Origin: Verrucomicrobiota bacterium
Lineage (GTDB): Bacteria > Verrucomicrobiota > Verrucomicrobiia > Chthoniobacterales > Chthoniobacteraceae
DNA length: 64,000 bases
Reading direction: 5' to 3'
Assembly: GCA_003402745.1 (NCBI GenBank)
Contig: QQND01000002.1
Span: 22,154 to 86,153 of the forward strand
The notes below the pieces were generated by a model. It saw nothing but the letters and a program-made list of their open reading frames with translations, was not told the origin of the DNA and searched no databases. A program made the position numbers and the translations under genes. Of the stretch, positions 53,100-62,608 are shown piece by piece. Numbering within the stretch: the first letter of the stretch is position 1; each line of letters opens with the position of its first letter.

Positions 53100-54080
53100 A
53101 TGAAATCGCCTCTTTTTTTCGCACTCTTTCTGGCTCTTTGCCCGCAACTGTCCTCACCACTGCCTGCCCAGGAGCCCAAGCCGAAGGCGCCGACCTACCT
53201 GACCGCAAAAGAGGCACTTAAGGAGGGGCCTGATTTTGACCTTCAGGGTGAATATGCAGGTGAAAAACTGGGAGTACAGGTGATTGCCCTTGGGGCGGAA
53301 ACCTTCCGCGCAGTGATCCATCAGGGGGGACTGCCCGGCGCCGGCTGGGACAAGTCTGAGAAGGTTGAAATCGAGGCCAAGCTGAGCGATGGGAAAGTCG
53401 ATTTTGTGGGCGATGCTTGGAAGGCCGCGTTAACAACAAACGGGCTGAGCGTGGACGGGGCGTCCGGCAAGGTCAGTTTGAAAAAGGTGCAGAGGGAAAG
53501 TCCGACGCTAGCGGCCAAACCTCCCGCCGGCGCGGTTGTACTCTTTGACGGCTCTAACTGCGACGCCTTTGTTGGGGGCCACTTTGACGACCTGAACCGC
53601 AATCTGCTTGCTTCCGGTTCCAAGACCATGCAGGCCGACTTCCAGAATTACACCCTGCACGTCGAGTTTCTACTGCCCTTCAAACCGCTTGGACGAGGCC
53701 AGGATCGCGCCAACAGCGGCGTCTATATGCAGGACCGCTACGAGGTGCAGGTGCTCGATAGTTTTGGTCTGAAGGGGCTCAATAATGAATGCGGTGGTAT
53801 TTATTCTAAAACGGCCCCTTCCGTGAACATGTGTTTCCCCCCGCTGCGTTGGCAGACGTACGACATCGATTTTACCGCTGCCAAATACGATGCCGCCGGC
53901 GGCAAGACGCAGAATGCGGTGATCAGCGTCAGGCACAATGGCTTTCTCATTCACGACAAGGTGGAGATTGCAGGACCGACGGGGGGCGGTAAAAAGGAAG
54001 ACGCCACGGGCGGGGCCATCCAGCTTCAGGGCCACGGCAATCCTGTGTATTACCGGAACATTTGGCTGGTGACAAAGTAG
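53100..54080 (+). CDS. DUF1080 family secreted protein
   Basis: A 326-residue protein from ATG 53100, with signal peptide (MKSPLFFALFLALCPQLSSPLPA). The DUF1080 (3-keto-disaccharide hydrolase-like, LamG-fold) part covers about 145-325: VVLFDGSNCDAFVGG, LPFKPLGRGQDRANSGVYMQ, DRYEVQVLDSFG, ECGGIYSKTAP, and the ending QGHGNPVYYRNIWLV. Residues about 25-140 form an additional N-terminal beta region. Some DUF1080 members cleave 3-keto-glycosides. Next to a sugar esterase, a role in extracellular sugar breakdown is reasonable but not shown. Confidence 0.88.
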   Translation: MKSPLFFALFLALCPQLSSPLPAQEPKPKAPTYLTAKEALKEGPDFDLQGEYAGEKLGVQVIALGAETFRAVIHQGGLPGAGWDKSEKVEIEAKLSDGKVDFVGDAWKAALTTNGLSVDGASGKVSLKKVQRESPTLAAKPPAGAVVLFDGSNCDAFVGGHFDDLNRNLLASGSKTMQADFQNYTLHVEFLLPFKPLGRGQDRANSGVYMQDRYEVQVLDSFGLKGLNNECGGIYSKTAPSVNMCFPPLRWQTYDIDFTAAKYDAAGGKTQNAVISVRHNGFLIHDKVEIAGPTGGGKKEDATGGAIQLQGHGNPVYYRNIWLVTK

Positions 54081-54281
54081 GTCAGAAGCTTTGGTTGGTT
54101 CAGAATAAAAAACCCGAAGGGGCGGTAACTTTTTCCGCCTGGAAGTGGATCTTGCGCCCCTTTTAGATTGGTTGCGGCGAGTGTGTGCAAAGGTTCTTGT
54201 CTCGGGTGGGTTGAATTCATTGTGCTAGCGCCATCCGGGGGTATCGATGGGGGGCTCTTAGCTGCGTATTTTTTCAAAAGC

Positions 54282-57200
54282 ATGAGGCTCAATTTCTCTC
54301 TATTCCTTTCCGGTTCTCTTTTTGTGGCATCGGGACTTGTCCGCGTGGCCTCCGGCGCGGCGCTTGTGCCTGGCGCATCGGCCCCTGTCGGGATAAGTTT
54401 CAACAGGGATATTCGACCGATCCTCGCTGAAAATTGCTTTTTCTGCCATGGGCCCGATCCGGGCACGCGCAAGGCGGGACTGCGCTTGGATACAGAGGCA
54501 GGGCTTTTTGAGAAACGGAAGGACGAGCCTGCCCCTGTGGTGCGTGGCAAGTCAGTGGAGAGTGAGCTCTACAAGCGGCTTTTAAGCACGGACAAGGACG
54601 AGGTGATGCCTCCTCCGGAGTCCCACAAGACGCTCAAACCCTCCGAAGTGGCTCTGCTGAAACGCTGGATTGATGGGGGGGCACCCTGGCAGAAGCACTG
54701 GTCATTTATTGCGCCGGAGAAGGCGCCGCTGCCCCAGGTGAAGAACACTGGGTGGGCGAAAAATCCACTAGACCAAATAGTTCTGGCGAAACTGGAGGCT
54801 TTGGGGCTCGAACCCGCCCCTGAGGCGGATGCTCGCACGTTGTTTCGGCGGCTGCATTTGGACCTGACGGGGTTGCCGCCCCAACCCGAGGCGGTGGAGG
54901 CTTTCGTGGCTGACTATACGGCGGAAAAGGAGCAGGCGATTTCAGATTGCATCGACCGGCTCATGCACACCGCTGCTTGGGGGGAACACCGCGCGCGCTA
55001 CTGGCTGGATGCGGCGCGTTACGGGGACACCCACGGACTGCACATAGATAACTACCGCGAAATGTGGCTGTACCGGGATTGGGTGATACGCGCGTTCAAT
55101 TCCAACAAGCTGTTTTCAGATTTCACGATGGAGCAGATCGCGGGGGATCTGCTGCCCGCGCCGCGCGAAGACCAGCTTATCGCGACCGGTTTTCAGCGCT
55201 GCAATATCACCACCAGCGAAGGGGGGACTATCGCTGAGGAAAATCTCGCGATGTACGCTTCCGACCGGGTGCAGACGATGGGTTGGGTGTATCTCGGGCT
55301 CACAATGAACTGCAGCCAGTGTCACGACCACAAGTTCGATCCGATCACGCAGCGTGACTATTACTCGATGGCTGCGTTTTTCCGGAATACGACCCAAGGG
55401 GCGATGGATGGCAATGCGAAGGATGGCAGGGGACCGGTGTTAGTTGTGCCTTCTGAGGGGGACAGCGCCCGGTGGAAGGCACTTCCTGGTTTGGTTACCG
55501 GAGCGGGCGAGTCCTTAAAAAAACGCAAGGTGACGGCAATGCCTGAGTTTCGGAAGTGGCTTTCGGCGGCGACTCCGGAAGTTGTGGAAGCGGAGTTGCC
55601 GCACGAGGGGTTGGTGGTGCGCGCGCCTTTGAACGAGGGGACTGGCAGGGCGGAAAAGGTTTTTGGAGGCGCGGAAGTTGCCCCTGTTCTTGAGACTGCG
55701 GGGCAGTTGGAATGGAAGGCTGGTGGTAAATTGGGGTCGGCGCCCGTGTTTAAAGCGGGGGTTTCTGTGTCGCTGGGGGATGTTGGGGATTTTGAACTCA
55801 AACAGGGCTTCAGTTATGGGGCGTGGGTGAAGGTGGGCAAGTTAGGGGTGAACGGTTCTATCCTTGCTCGTATGGACGCAAAGCAGGCCTTTCGAGGCTA
55901 TGATTTGTACCAGGCCGACCGGGGATTTGCCGTCCACATCATTGATTCTTTTCCTGATAACGCTTTGAAGCTCACCACTGGGAATGTGGCCAAGCCAGGG
56001 ACGTGGCAGCATGTGTTCGTCACCTACGACGGCTCGGGCAAGGAGGCAGGGGTCAAAGTGTTTGTGGATGGTAAAGAGGAGAAGCTCAAGGCAGCCACCA
56101 ATTCGCTCAAGCCGACGGCGGTCATTAGAGCGAAGACGCCGCTTCTGGTGGGGCAGCGCAGTTCTGGGGCGGCATTTGAGGAGGGTTCCGTGCAGGACGT
56201 GCGCGTCTATGCACGCGCGCTCCCTGCCGCGGACGTGAAGGCACTGGTGGCTTTTCCGACAGTTTTAACCGCACTGGCCGGGGAGTCTGAGAAACGCTCA
56301 GCCGCTCAAAAGGAGGCGCTTTTGGAGCACTTCTTCTCCCAAAAAGACGAACCTTACCGTGTCCAGATGCTCGAGTTGGCCCGACTCGAAGCCGAGTTAA
56401 ATGCGATCAAGGACCGCAGCGTGATTACGCACATCCAGAAGGAGGTGTCGGACAAGATGCCAGTGGCGAACATCATGATCCGCGGGCAGTATAACAAGTT
56501 GGGGGACGAGGTGGAGGCGGTGCCGCCGGCGGCATTGCATCCGCTTCCCGAGGGAGCGCCCAAAAACCGGCTCGGACTTGCCCAGTGGCTTGTAGACAAG
56601 AAGAACCCACTCACGCCGCGCGTCACGGTGAACCGGTTTTGGCAGGAGGTTTTCGGCCAGGGGTTGGTGCGAACCTCGGAGGATTTTGGCTTGATGGGAA
56701 TGAACCCCTCTCATGTGGAGCTCTTAGATTGGCTGGCGGCCGATTTCCGGGACAATGGCGGCGATGTGCGCGGGCTTTTCAAGCTGATGCTCAGCAGCGC
56801 TACTTACAGGCAGTCCGCACTCGTAACGGCGGCCAAAATCGAGAAGGACCGCGATAACGCGTTTCTTTCGCGTGGTCCGCGCTTCCGGATGGATGCGGAG
56901 ATGGTGCGGGATTACGCTTTGTCTGCGAGCGGGTTGTTGTCCTCAAAAATATACGGTCCCTCTGTACGGCCCTACCAGCCCGAAGGGGTCTGGGAGGTGG
57001 TCGGCCTGCCTGGCGGTGACACCCGCAACTACAAACAGGACAAGGGAGAGGCCCTCTATCGTCGCGCCCTCTATACGTTTTGGAAGCGCATGGCCCCGCC
57101 TGCCACCATGGACGTCTTTAACGCCCCCAGCCGCGAAGTGAGCTGCGTGCGCCGTGAACGCACAAACACCCCGCTGCAGGCGCTTGCGACTTTGAATGAT

Positions 57201-57512
57201 ACGCAGTTTGTGGAGGCGGCGAGGCATCTGGCCGAACACGCGTTGCTCGCTGGCGGGAGCGACGGGGCCAAGGCCATGGAGTACATTGTGCAGCGGGCTC
57301 TGGGGAGGGCGGCGACGGCGAAGGAACGGGAGATTTTGCTCCAGAGCAGCAAAGACTTTTTATCCCACTACACCGCTCACCCGGAGGATGCCGCGGCGCT
57401 CCTGGCCGTGGGCGAGAGCCGGTCCGGCGTTGCGGTTGCTCCGGCTTCGCTTGCGGCTTGGACGATGGTGTGCAACCAGGTTCTCAACCTGGACGAGGTG
57501 CTCAACAAGTAG
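54282..57512 (+). CDS. PSCyt1-DUF1549-LamG-DUF1553 protein
   Basis: From ATG 54282, a 1076-residue secreted protein; in-frame codons upstream to 54168 have no signal peptide. Parts: signal (about 1-26), haem-type C-F-F-C-H near 51 (ENCFFCHGPDPGTRKAG), DUF1549 (LFRRLHLDLTGLPPQPEAV near 189; WLDAARYGDTHGLHIDN near 243), a second C-S-Q-C-H near 346 (MNCSQCHDHKFDPITQ), a LamG-like insertion of about 200 residues (about 440-660; GFSYGAWVKVGK, TWQHVFVTYDGSGKEAGVKV) and DUF1553 (RLGLAQWLVDKKNPLTPRVT near 765). The LamG module probably binds glycans. The following genes are DUF1501 and a PVC propeller cytochrome. Confidence 0.92.
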   Translation: MRLNFSLFLSGSLFVASGLVRVASGAALVPGASAPVGISFNRDIRPILAENCFFCHGPDPGTRKAGLRLDTEAGLFEKRKDEPAPVVRGKSVESELYKRLLSTDKDEVMPPPESHKTLKPSEVALLKRWIDGGAPWQKHWSFIAPEKAPLPQVKNTGWAKNPLDQIVLAKLEALGLEPAPEADARTLFRRLHLDLTGLPPQPEAVEAFVADYTAEKEQAISDCIDRLMHTAAWGEHRARYWLDAARYGDTHGLHIDNYREMWLYRDWVIRAFNSNKLFSDFTMEQIAGDLLPAPREDQLIATGFQRCNITTSEGGTIAEENLAMYASDRVQTMGWVYLGLTMNCSQCHDHKFDPITQRDYYSMAAFFRNTTQGAMDGNAKDGRGPVLVVPSEGDSARWKALPGLVTGAGESLKKRKVTAMPEFRKWLSAATPEVVEAELPHEGLVVRAPLNEGTGRAEKVFGGAEVAPVLETAGQLEWKAGGKLGSAPVFKAGVSVSLGDVGDFELKQGFSYGAWVKVGKLGVNGSILARMDAKQAFRGYDLYQADRGFAVHIIDSFPDNALKLTTGNVAKPGTWQHVFVTYDGSGKEAGVKVFVDGKEEKLKAATNSLKPTAVIRAKTPLLVGQRSSGAAFEEGSVQDVRVYARALPAADVKALVAFPTVLTALAGESEKRSAAQKEALLEHFFSQKDEPYRVQMLELARLEAELNAIKDRSVITHIQKEVSDKMPVANIMIRGQYNKLGDEVEAVPPAALHPLPEGAPKNRLGLAQWLVDKKNPLTPRVTVNRFWQEVFGQGLVRTSEDFGLMGMNPSHVELLDWLAADFRDNGGDVRGLFKLMLSSATYRQSALVTAAKIEKDRDNAFLSRGPRFRMDAEMVRDYALSASGLLSSKIYGPSVRPYQPEGVWEVVGLPGGDTRNYKQDKGEALYRRALYTFWKRMAPPATMDVFNAPSREVSCVRRERTNTPLQALATLNDTQFVEAARHLAEHALLAGGSDGAKAMEYIVQRALGRAATAKEREILLQSSKDFLSHYTAHPEDAAALLAVGESRSGVAVAPASLAAWTMVCNQVLNLDEVLNK

Positions 57513-57548
57513 TCAGCGTTTCCTTTAAAGTTCTACCTTCTTTTTTCT

Positions 57549-59021
57549 ATGAACTGTAATTCGCACTTGTTCAGGAATCTTTTCCCCGAAGCGAAGCTGG
57601 CTCTCACTCGGCGCCTGTTTTTGGGCACCGGCGCCAACGTGCTCGGTACGGCCGCACTGGGAACGCTGCTGGGACAAAGCGGCGTTCTGGCTTCCACTCC
57701 CGAGAGCCGATCCGTGCCCCATTTCGCCCCGAAGGCCAAATACGTCATCTACCTTCACATGGTGGGCGGACCCTCCCAGTTGGACCTCTACGACTACAAG
57801 CCGGAGATGGCCGCGATGTACGACAAAGACCTGCCCGACAGTATCCGCAACGGGCAGCGTTTGACGGGCATGACTAGCGGGCAGGCGCGTTTTCCCGTGG
57901 CTCCCTCGAAGTTCAAGTTCGCCCAGCACGGAAAAAGTGGGATGTGGGTGAGCGAGTTGCTTCCGCAAACCGCGAAGTGTGTGGACGACATGGCGTTTAT
58001 TCGCTCGATGTTCACAGAGGCCATCAACCACGAGCCCGCGATCACGGAAATGCAGACGGGCTCCCAGATTGGAGGCCGCCCCTGCATCGGTTCTTGGGTG
58101 AGCTATGGACTGGGTGCGGTGAATCAAAACCTGCCTACTTTTGTGGTCCTCGTTGCGAACCCCACCAACCGTGAGCAGGAGCAGGCCATCTCCTCCAAAC
58201 TGTGGAGCAGCGGGTATCTGCCTGGGGAGCACGCGGGGGTTTCTTTCCGCAGCAAGGGGGATCCGATTTTGTTCATCAACAACCCGCCCGGCGTTCCTGA
58301 AACGCTGCGGCGCCGCAGCCTCGACAGTATTAACGCGCTCAACTCGATCAACCTCGACGTCCTGGGAGATCCTGAGACGCGCACACGCATTCAACAATAC
58401 GAGATGGCTTTCCGCATGCAGAGCAGCGTGCCCGAGTTGACGGATCTTTCCCAGGAACCACCGAGCACCTTCGCCCTTTACGGGGAAGAGGCCCGCACCC
58501 CAGGCACCTTCGCCAACTGCGCTTTGATGTCGCGCCGCCTGGTGGAGCGGGGAGTGCGCTTCGTGCAGCTCTACCTCAACAATTGGGATCATCACAGTAA
58601 CGTCGGTAAACGCATGCCCGCCCAGTGTCAGGACATTGACCAGGCAACTTTCGGCCTCATTAACGACCTCAAAAGCCGGGGCATGTTTGAGGATACGCTC
58701 ATCATTTGGGGCGGTGAATTCGGCCGCACCGTTTATTCCCAGGGAGGGCTCACCCACGAGAATTACGGACGCGACCACCATCCCCGCTGCTTCACCATGT
58801 GGATGGCCGGGGGCGGAGCCAAGGGCGGAGCGATCTATGGTGAGACCGATGACTTCTCCTACAACATCGCCCGCGATCCTGTCCATGTCCGCGATCTGCA
58901 CGCCACGGTGATGCATCTCCTGGGAATCAACCACGAGCGGTTCACCTTCCGCTCCCAGGGGTTGGACTTCCGTTTAACGGGGGTCGAGAAGGCCAACGTG
59001 ATTGCCCCGTTGTTGGCCTGA
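57549..59021 (+). CDS. DUF1501 protein (copy 2)
   Basis: A 490-residue protein with a Tat-like leader (LALTRRLFLGTGANVLGTAA). DUF1501 features: YVIYLHMVGGPSQLDLYDYK near 67, EPAITEMQTGSQIGGRPCIG near 165, FVQLYLNNWDHHSNVGKR near 338, LIIWGGEFGRTVYSQGGL near 382 and GRDHHPRCFTMWMAGGGAKG near 408. The gene is 36 bases after the DUF1549/1553 gene, the usual partner. Compared with copy 1 (31404) it keeps the longer, canonical E-F-G-R-T and G-R-D-H-H-P motifs. Confidence 0.93.
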   Translation: MNCNSHLFRNLFPEAKLALTRRLFLGTGANVLGTAALGTLLGQSGVLASTPESRSVPHFAPKAKYVIYLHMVGGPSQLDLYDYKPEMAAMYDKDLPDSIRNGQRLTGMTSGQARFPVAPSKFKFAQHGKSGMWVSELLPQTAKCVDDMAFIRSMFTEAINHEPAITEMQTGSQIGGRPCIGSWVSYGLGAVNQNLPTFVVLVANPTNREQEQAISSKLWSSGYLPGEHAGVSFRSKGDPILFINNPPGVPETLRRRSLDSINALNSINLDVLGDPETRTRIQQYEMAFRMQSSVPELTDLSQEPPSTFALYGEEARTPGTFANCALMSRRLVERGVRFVQLYLNNWDHHSNVGKRMPAQCQDIDQATFGLINDLKSRGMFEDTLIIWGGEFGRTVYSQGGLTHENYGRDHHPRCFTMWMAGGGAKGGAIYGETDDFSYNIARDPVHVRDLHATVMHLLGINHERFTFRSQGLDFRLTGVEKANVIAPLLA

Positions 59022-59183
59022 GTCCGCCGCGGCCTTGCTGTCCTCGGGTTCCTGTGGGTGTGGTTTGGCAGGGCAATCGCCGTCGGAGAGGGGCCCCCGG
59101 CTCAGTTTTAGCTTCGCGTGGCCTTGCGCCGCTGCGTCGTTTGTTTCAATGTCACAACCTCTTTTTTGAGACCTTTTCCATTT

Positions 59184-62100
59184 ATGACCAAAAGCATTAT
59201 AGCCATGGCCGCATTCGCTGGCCTGCCCGTCTCTCTTTTTGCAGAGGCGATGAACGCCGCGCCCCAGAACGCACCTCATGCGCTGATGCCCGTCCCCGAC
59301 AACGCCACAACAAGGCGCCCCCAAGCGGTAGCGCCTCCGCTCAAGGGGGAGCGGTTGGTTTTTGTCGGCAACGGCCTGGCGGAGCGGGACGTGTATTACG
59401 GTCGGTTGGAGACGGAGCTTCAGTTGCGGTTTCCGAAGGCGGAACTCTTTGTGCGTAATATGGGGCATGTCGGCGATACGCCGGGGTTCCGGCCGCATCC
59501 GTCGCGGGCCACGCAGTGGGCGTTTCCGGGGGCTGAGAAGTTTCACCCCGAGCTCAACGTTCACCATGGGAAGGGTTTCTTCCCGATGCCGGACGAGTGG
59601 CTGGCCTTTTTGCGGGCAGACACCGTGGTGGGTTTTTTCGGGTACAACGAGTCCTTTGCGGGGCCTGCAGGGCTTGCGAATTTCGAGGCGGAAGTTGAAG
59701 CCTGGGTGCAGCACACGTTGAGCAAGGCTTACAATACGAAGGCTGCGCCGCGCGTGGTGTTGGTGTCGCCGGTGGCGTTTGAGAACCAGTCCGCAAAAAG
59801 GGACCTTCCTAGCGGTGAGACGGAAAACGCCAATCTGGCCTTGTACGCGGGCGCTCTGGAGCGCGTCGCCAAGAAAAACGGGCTGACTTTTGTTGACCTG
59901 TTCAACCCGACCAAGGCGCTCTACGCAAAGGCCTCTCAGCCGCTGACCACCGGCGGCTTTATTCCCAACGAAGAAGGCTACAAGCGGGTGGCAGAAATCC
60001 TGGCGACCGGTCTGTATGGCAAGCAGCCGCGGGTTTCCAAAGCAGATCCCAAGCTGCTCCATGAAGCCGTGATGCAGAAGGAGTGGTTTTGGAACAACGA
60101 CTATCATCTGGTGAACGGCGTCCACTCCCACGGCCAGCGTTACAACCCGTTTGGGCCGCAAAACTATCCGGACGAAGTCAAGAAGACCCGCGAGTTGGCG
60201 GCGATCAGGGACACCCTCATTCACAAGATTGCGGCTGGTAAAAAGAAGGATCTCGTGGTGGACGACAGCGGCACGCATCCGCTCCCTGAGGTGCCAACGA
60301 ACTACCAGCCGAGCGTTAAAAACGGCAGCGACAAGTTCCTCGAGGAAGAGGACAGTTTAAAGTCGTTCACGCTTCCCGAAGGCTACAAGGCGGAGCTTTT
60401 TGCGAGTGAGAAGCAGTTCCCGAACCTCGCCAACCCGATGCAGATGTCCTTTGACGACAAGGGCCGTCTCTGGGTCGCCGTGATGCCGATTTATCCACAC
60501 TACAGGCCTGGCGATGCTTTGCCCAACGACAAGATCCTCATTTACGAGGACACCGACGGCGACGGCAAAGCGGACAAGGAAACCGTTTTCGCCGACCACC
60601 TGCACTTGCCCATCGGCTTCGAGTTCGCGCCGGAGGGCGTTTATGTGTCCCAAGAGCCGAATCTCGTTTTGTTGCGCGATACGGACGGGGACGGCAAAGC
60701 GGACACCCGAGAAATCGTACTCGGGGGGTTTGACTCCCACGACACGCACCACGCCATCAGCGCCTACACGGCTGATCCTAGCGGCGCGTTTATCTTGTGC
60801 GAGGGGGTCTTCCTTCATTCCAATGTCGAGACGCCTTACGGGCCGGTCCGGTGCGTCGACGGCGGGTTTTTCCGCTACAGCCCGCAGCGCGGGCAACTGG
60901 AGCGCACGGCGCAGCTTTCTATTCCTAATCCTTGGGGAGCGGTGTTTGATGCCTGGGGTCAGGATTTCTTTCTGCACACCTCCGGCCCAGGATTGAATTG
61001 GATGCTACCGGTTTCGGTGAAACCCACGTTCGGTTCCAAAACTCCGTCGACTCCTGATCTGATTCCCGAAGGACAAAAGGTCCGTCCGACATCAGGGTTG
61101 GAAGTTGTTTCTTCCAGGCACTTTCCCGACGAAGTCCAAGGAGACCTTGTTCTTTGTAACAACATCGGGTTTCTGGGAATCAAACAGCACCACATCGAAG
61201 ACGATGGGACCGGCTGGAAAACGAGTTTTCGCCAGGAACTGCTCAAAAGCAGCGACGGCAACTTCCGCCCCGTGGACCTGGAATTCGCCCCGGATGGATC
61301 ATTGTACGTCATTGACTGGCAGAATCCGCTCATTGGTCACATGCAGCACAACGCACGCGACCCCTTCCGGGACCACTCCCACGGGCGCATCTATCGCATC
61401 ACGTATCCTTCGCGGCCGCTGGTGAAGCCGGCGCAGATCGACGGTGCCAGCGTGGCGACCTTGCTCGAAAACCTGAAGGAGCCCGAACTGCGCACCCGTT
61501 ATCGGACGCGGCGTCATCTGCGCGGCCTTCCTGCAGCCGAAGTCCTGCCTGCGTTGCGGAATTGGGTGGCGGCGCTGGATGCCAAGGACCCCAACTACGA
61601 ACACTACGCGCTGGAAGCGCTCTGGACGACCTGGGGGATGAATCAAGTGGAGGAGCCCTTGCTGCGCCAGCTTCTGAACGCCAAGGATTTCCACGCGAGG
61701 GCTGCGGCCGTGCGCGTGTTGCGCTACAACACGCACCGCATTGGGGATCACGCCGCGCTTTTGGAAAAGGCGGCTACCGACGAACACGGGCGCGTTCGAC
61801 TGGAGGCGATCGTCGCCGCTTCGTGGCTGCCGGACACGGCCGTCGCGCGGAAAATTGTTGCGATCGGCGGCACCCAGCCTCTGGACCAATGGAGCACGAA
61901 CGCCTTTAAAACGGCATCCACCCGGCTTGAGGGCGGCGCTGAAAAGGAAACCTCAGACCACCTCGAACTTGGAGCACCAGCGCACTTGAGTGCCGAGGCC
62001 AAGAAGCAGTTCCTCGCGGGTCAAAAAGTTTATTTCCGGGACGGGCACTGTGCGACCTGCCATCAGCCCAACGGGAAGGGGCTTGATCCTGCTTTTCCCT

Positions 62101-62411
62101 CCTTGGAAAAGAGCCAATGGGTGAGCGGCGACACCGACCGTCTTATCAAACTGGCCTTGTACGGGCTGATGGGGCCGCTTGAAATCAACGGAAAAAAATA
62201 CGACGGCCAGGTTCCCATGACGCCATTTGGTGGAATGTTGAACGATGGGGAGATGGCTTCGGTGCTTACTTTTGTGCGCAACAGTTTCGGAAACCAGGCC
62301 GCTCCCGTTTCTGCCGAGCAGGTGCAGAAGATTCGGGCGGCGTATCCTGGACGCGTGAACTTTTTCACGGTGGACGAGCTGTTGAAGGACCATCCCCTGG
62401 TTAAGGAGTAG
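59184..62411 (+). CDS. GDSL-like / PVC propeller / HEAT / cytochrome c fusion protein
   Basis: From ATG 59184 (frame open to 59118), a 1075-residue secreted protein. Order: signal peptide; GDSL/SGNH-like domain, about 45-275 (LVFVGNGLAERDVYYGRLE, ending GGFIPNEEGYKRVAEILA); a PVC-type propeller, about 375-720 (GYKAELFASEKQFPNLANPM, two EF-hand-like DTDGDGKAD loops, DGSLYVIDWQNPLIGH); HEAT-like helices about 770-890; and a C-terminal c-type cytochrome with C-A-T-C-H near 956 and M-T-P-F near 1012. Such proteins follow DUF1501/1549 modules in PVC genomes. The substrate is unknown; the cytochrome suggests it takes part in an outer-envelope electron path. Confidence 0.9.
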   Translation: MTKSIIAMAAFAGLPVSLFAEAMNAAPQNAPHALMPVPDNATTRRPQAVAPPLKGERLVFVGNGLAERDVYYGRLETELQLRFPKAELFVRNMGHVGDTPGFRPHPSRATQWAFPGAEKFHPELNVHHGKGFFPMPDEWLAFLRADTVVGFFGYNESFAGPAGLANFEAEVEAWVQHTLSKAYNTKAAPRVVLVSPVAFENQSAKRDLPSGETENANLALYAGALERVAKKNGLTFVDLFNPTKALYAKASQPLTTGGFIPNEEGYKRVAEILATGLYGKQPRVSKADPKLLHEAVMQKEWFWNNDYHLVNGVHSHGQRYNPFGPQNYPDEVKKTRELAAIRDTLIHKIAAGKKKDLVVDDSGTHPLPEVPTNYQPSVKNGSDKFLEEEDSLKSFTLPEGYKAELFASEKQFPNLANPMQMSFDDKGRLWVAVMPIYPHYRPGDALPNDKILIYEDTDGDGKADKETVFADHLHLPIGFEFAPEGVYVSQEPNLVLLRDTDGDGKADTREIVLGGFDSHDTHHAISAYTADPSGAFILCEGVFLHSNVETPYGPVRCVDGGFFRYSPQRGQLERTAQLSIPNPWGAVFDAWGQDFFLHTSGPGLNWMLPVSVKPTFGSKTPSTPDLIPEGQKVRPTSGLEVVSSRHFPDEVQGDLVLCNNIGFLGIKQHHIEDDGTGWKTSFRQELLKSSDGNFRPVDLEFAPDGSLYVIDWQNPLIGHMQHNARDPFRDHSHGRIYRITYPSRPLVKPAQIDGASVATLLENLKEPELRTRYRTRRHLRGLPAAEVLPALRNWVAALDAKDPNYEHYALEALWTTWGMNQVEEPLLRQLLNAKDFHARAAAVRVLRYNTHRIGDHAALLEKAATDEHGRVRLEAIVAASWLPDTAVARKIVAIGGTQPLDQWSTNAFKTASTRLEGGAEKETSDHLELGAPAHLSAEAKKQFLAGQKVYFRDGHCATCHQPNGKGLDPAFPSLEKSQWVSGDTDRLIKLALYGLMGPLEINGKKYDGQVPMTPFGGMLNDGEMASVLTFVRNSFGNQAAPVSAEQVQKIRAAYPGRVNFFTVDELLKDHPLVKE

Positions 62412-62608
62412 GGGCCTCAGGAACCAAAGGCCTGGATCCTGTGTTTTCGGGAAGTGGATAGCATCCGCACAAAGGGGGATTTGCCCGTGGGGCGGCTCTC
62501 AAAAGAGGCGAGCGGTTCATGAGACTGGGATGCCCTTTGAAGAAACAAGGGGCAGCTCCTTTCATGTGCCGGCTTTTCTAAATTCCTGCACCTCGAAACG
62601 AAGCGGCA

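Noticed and set aside
54113..54139. Possible terminator hairpin (GGCGG ... CCGCC) after DUF1080
   Set aside because: The T run lies in the loop and none follows the stem; not a standard intrinsic terminator.
57525..60278. Long minus-strand frames opposite DUF1501 and the GDSL-propeller gene
   Set aside because: The plus-strand genes have strong family motifs over their whole length; the opposite frames do not.
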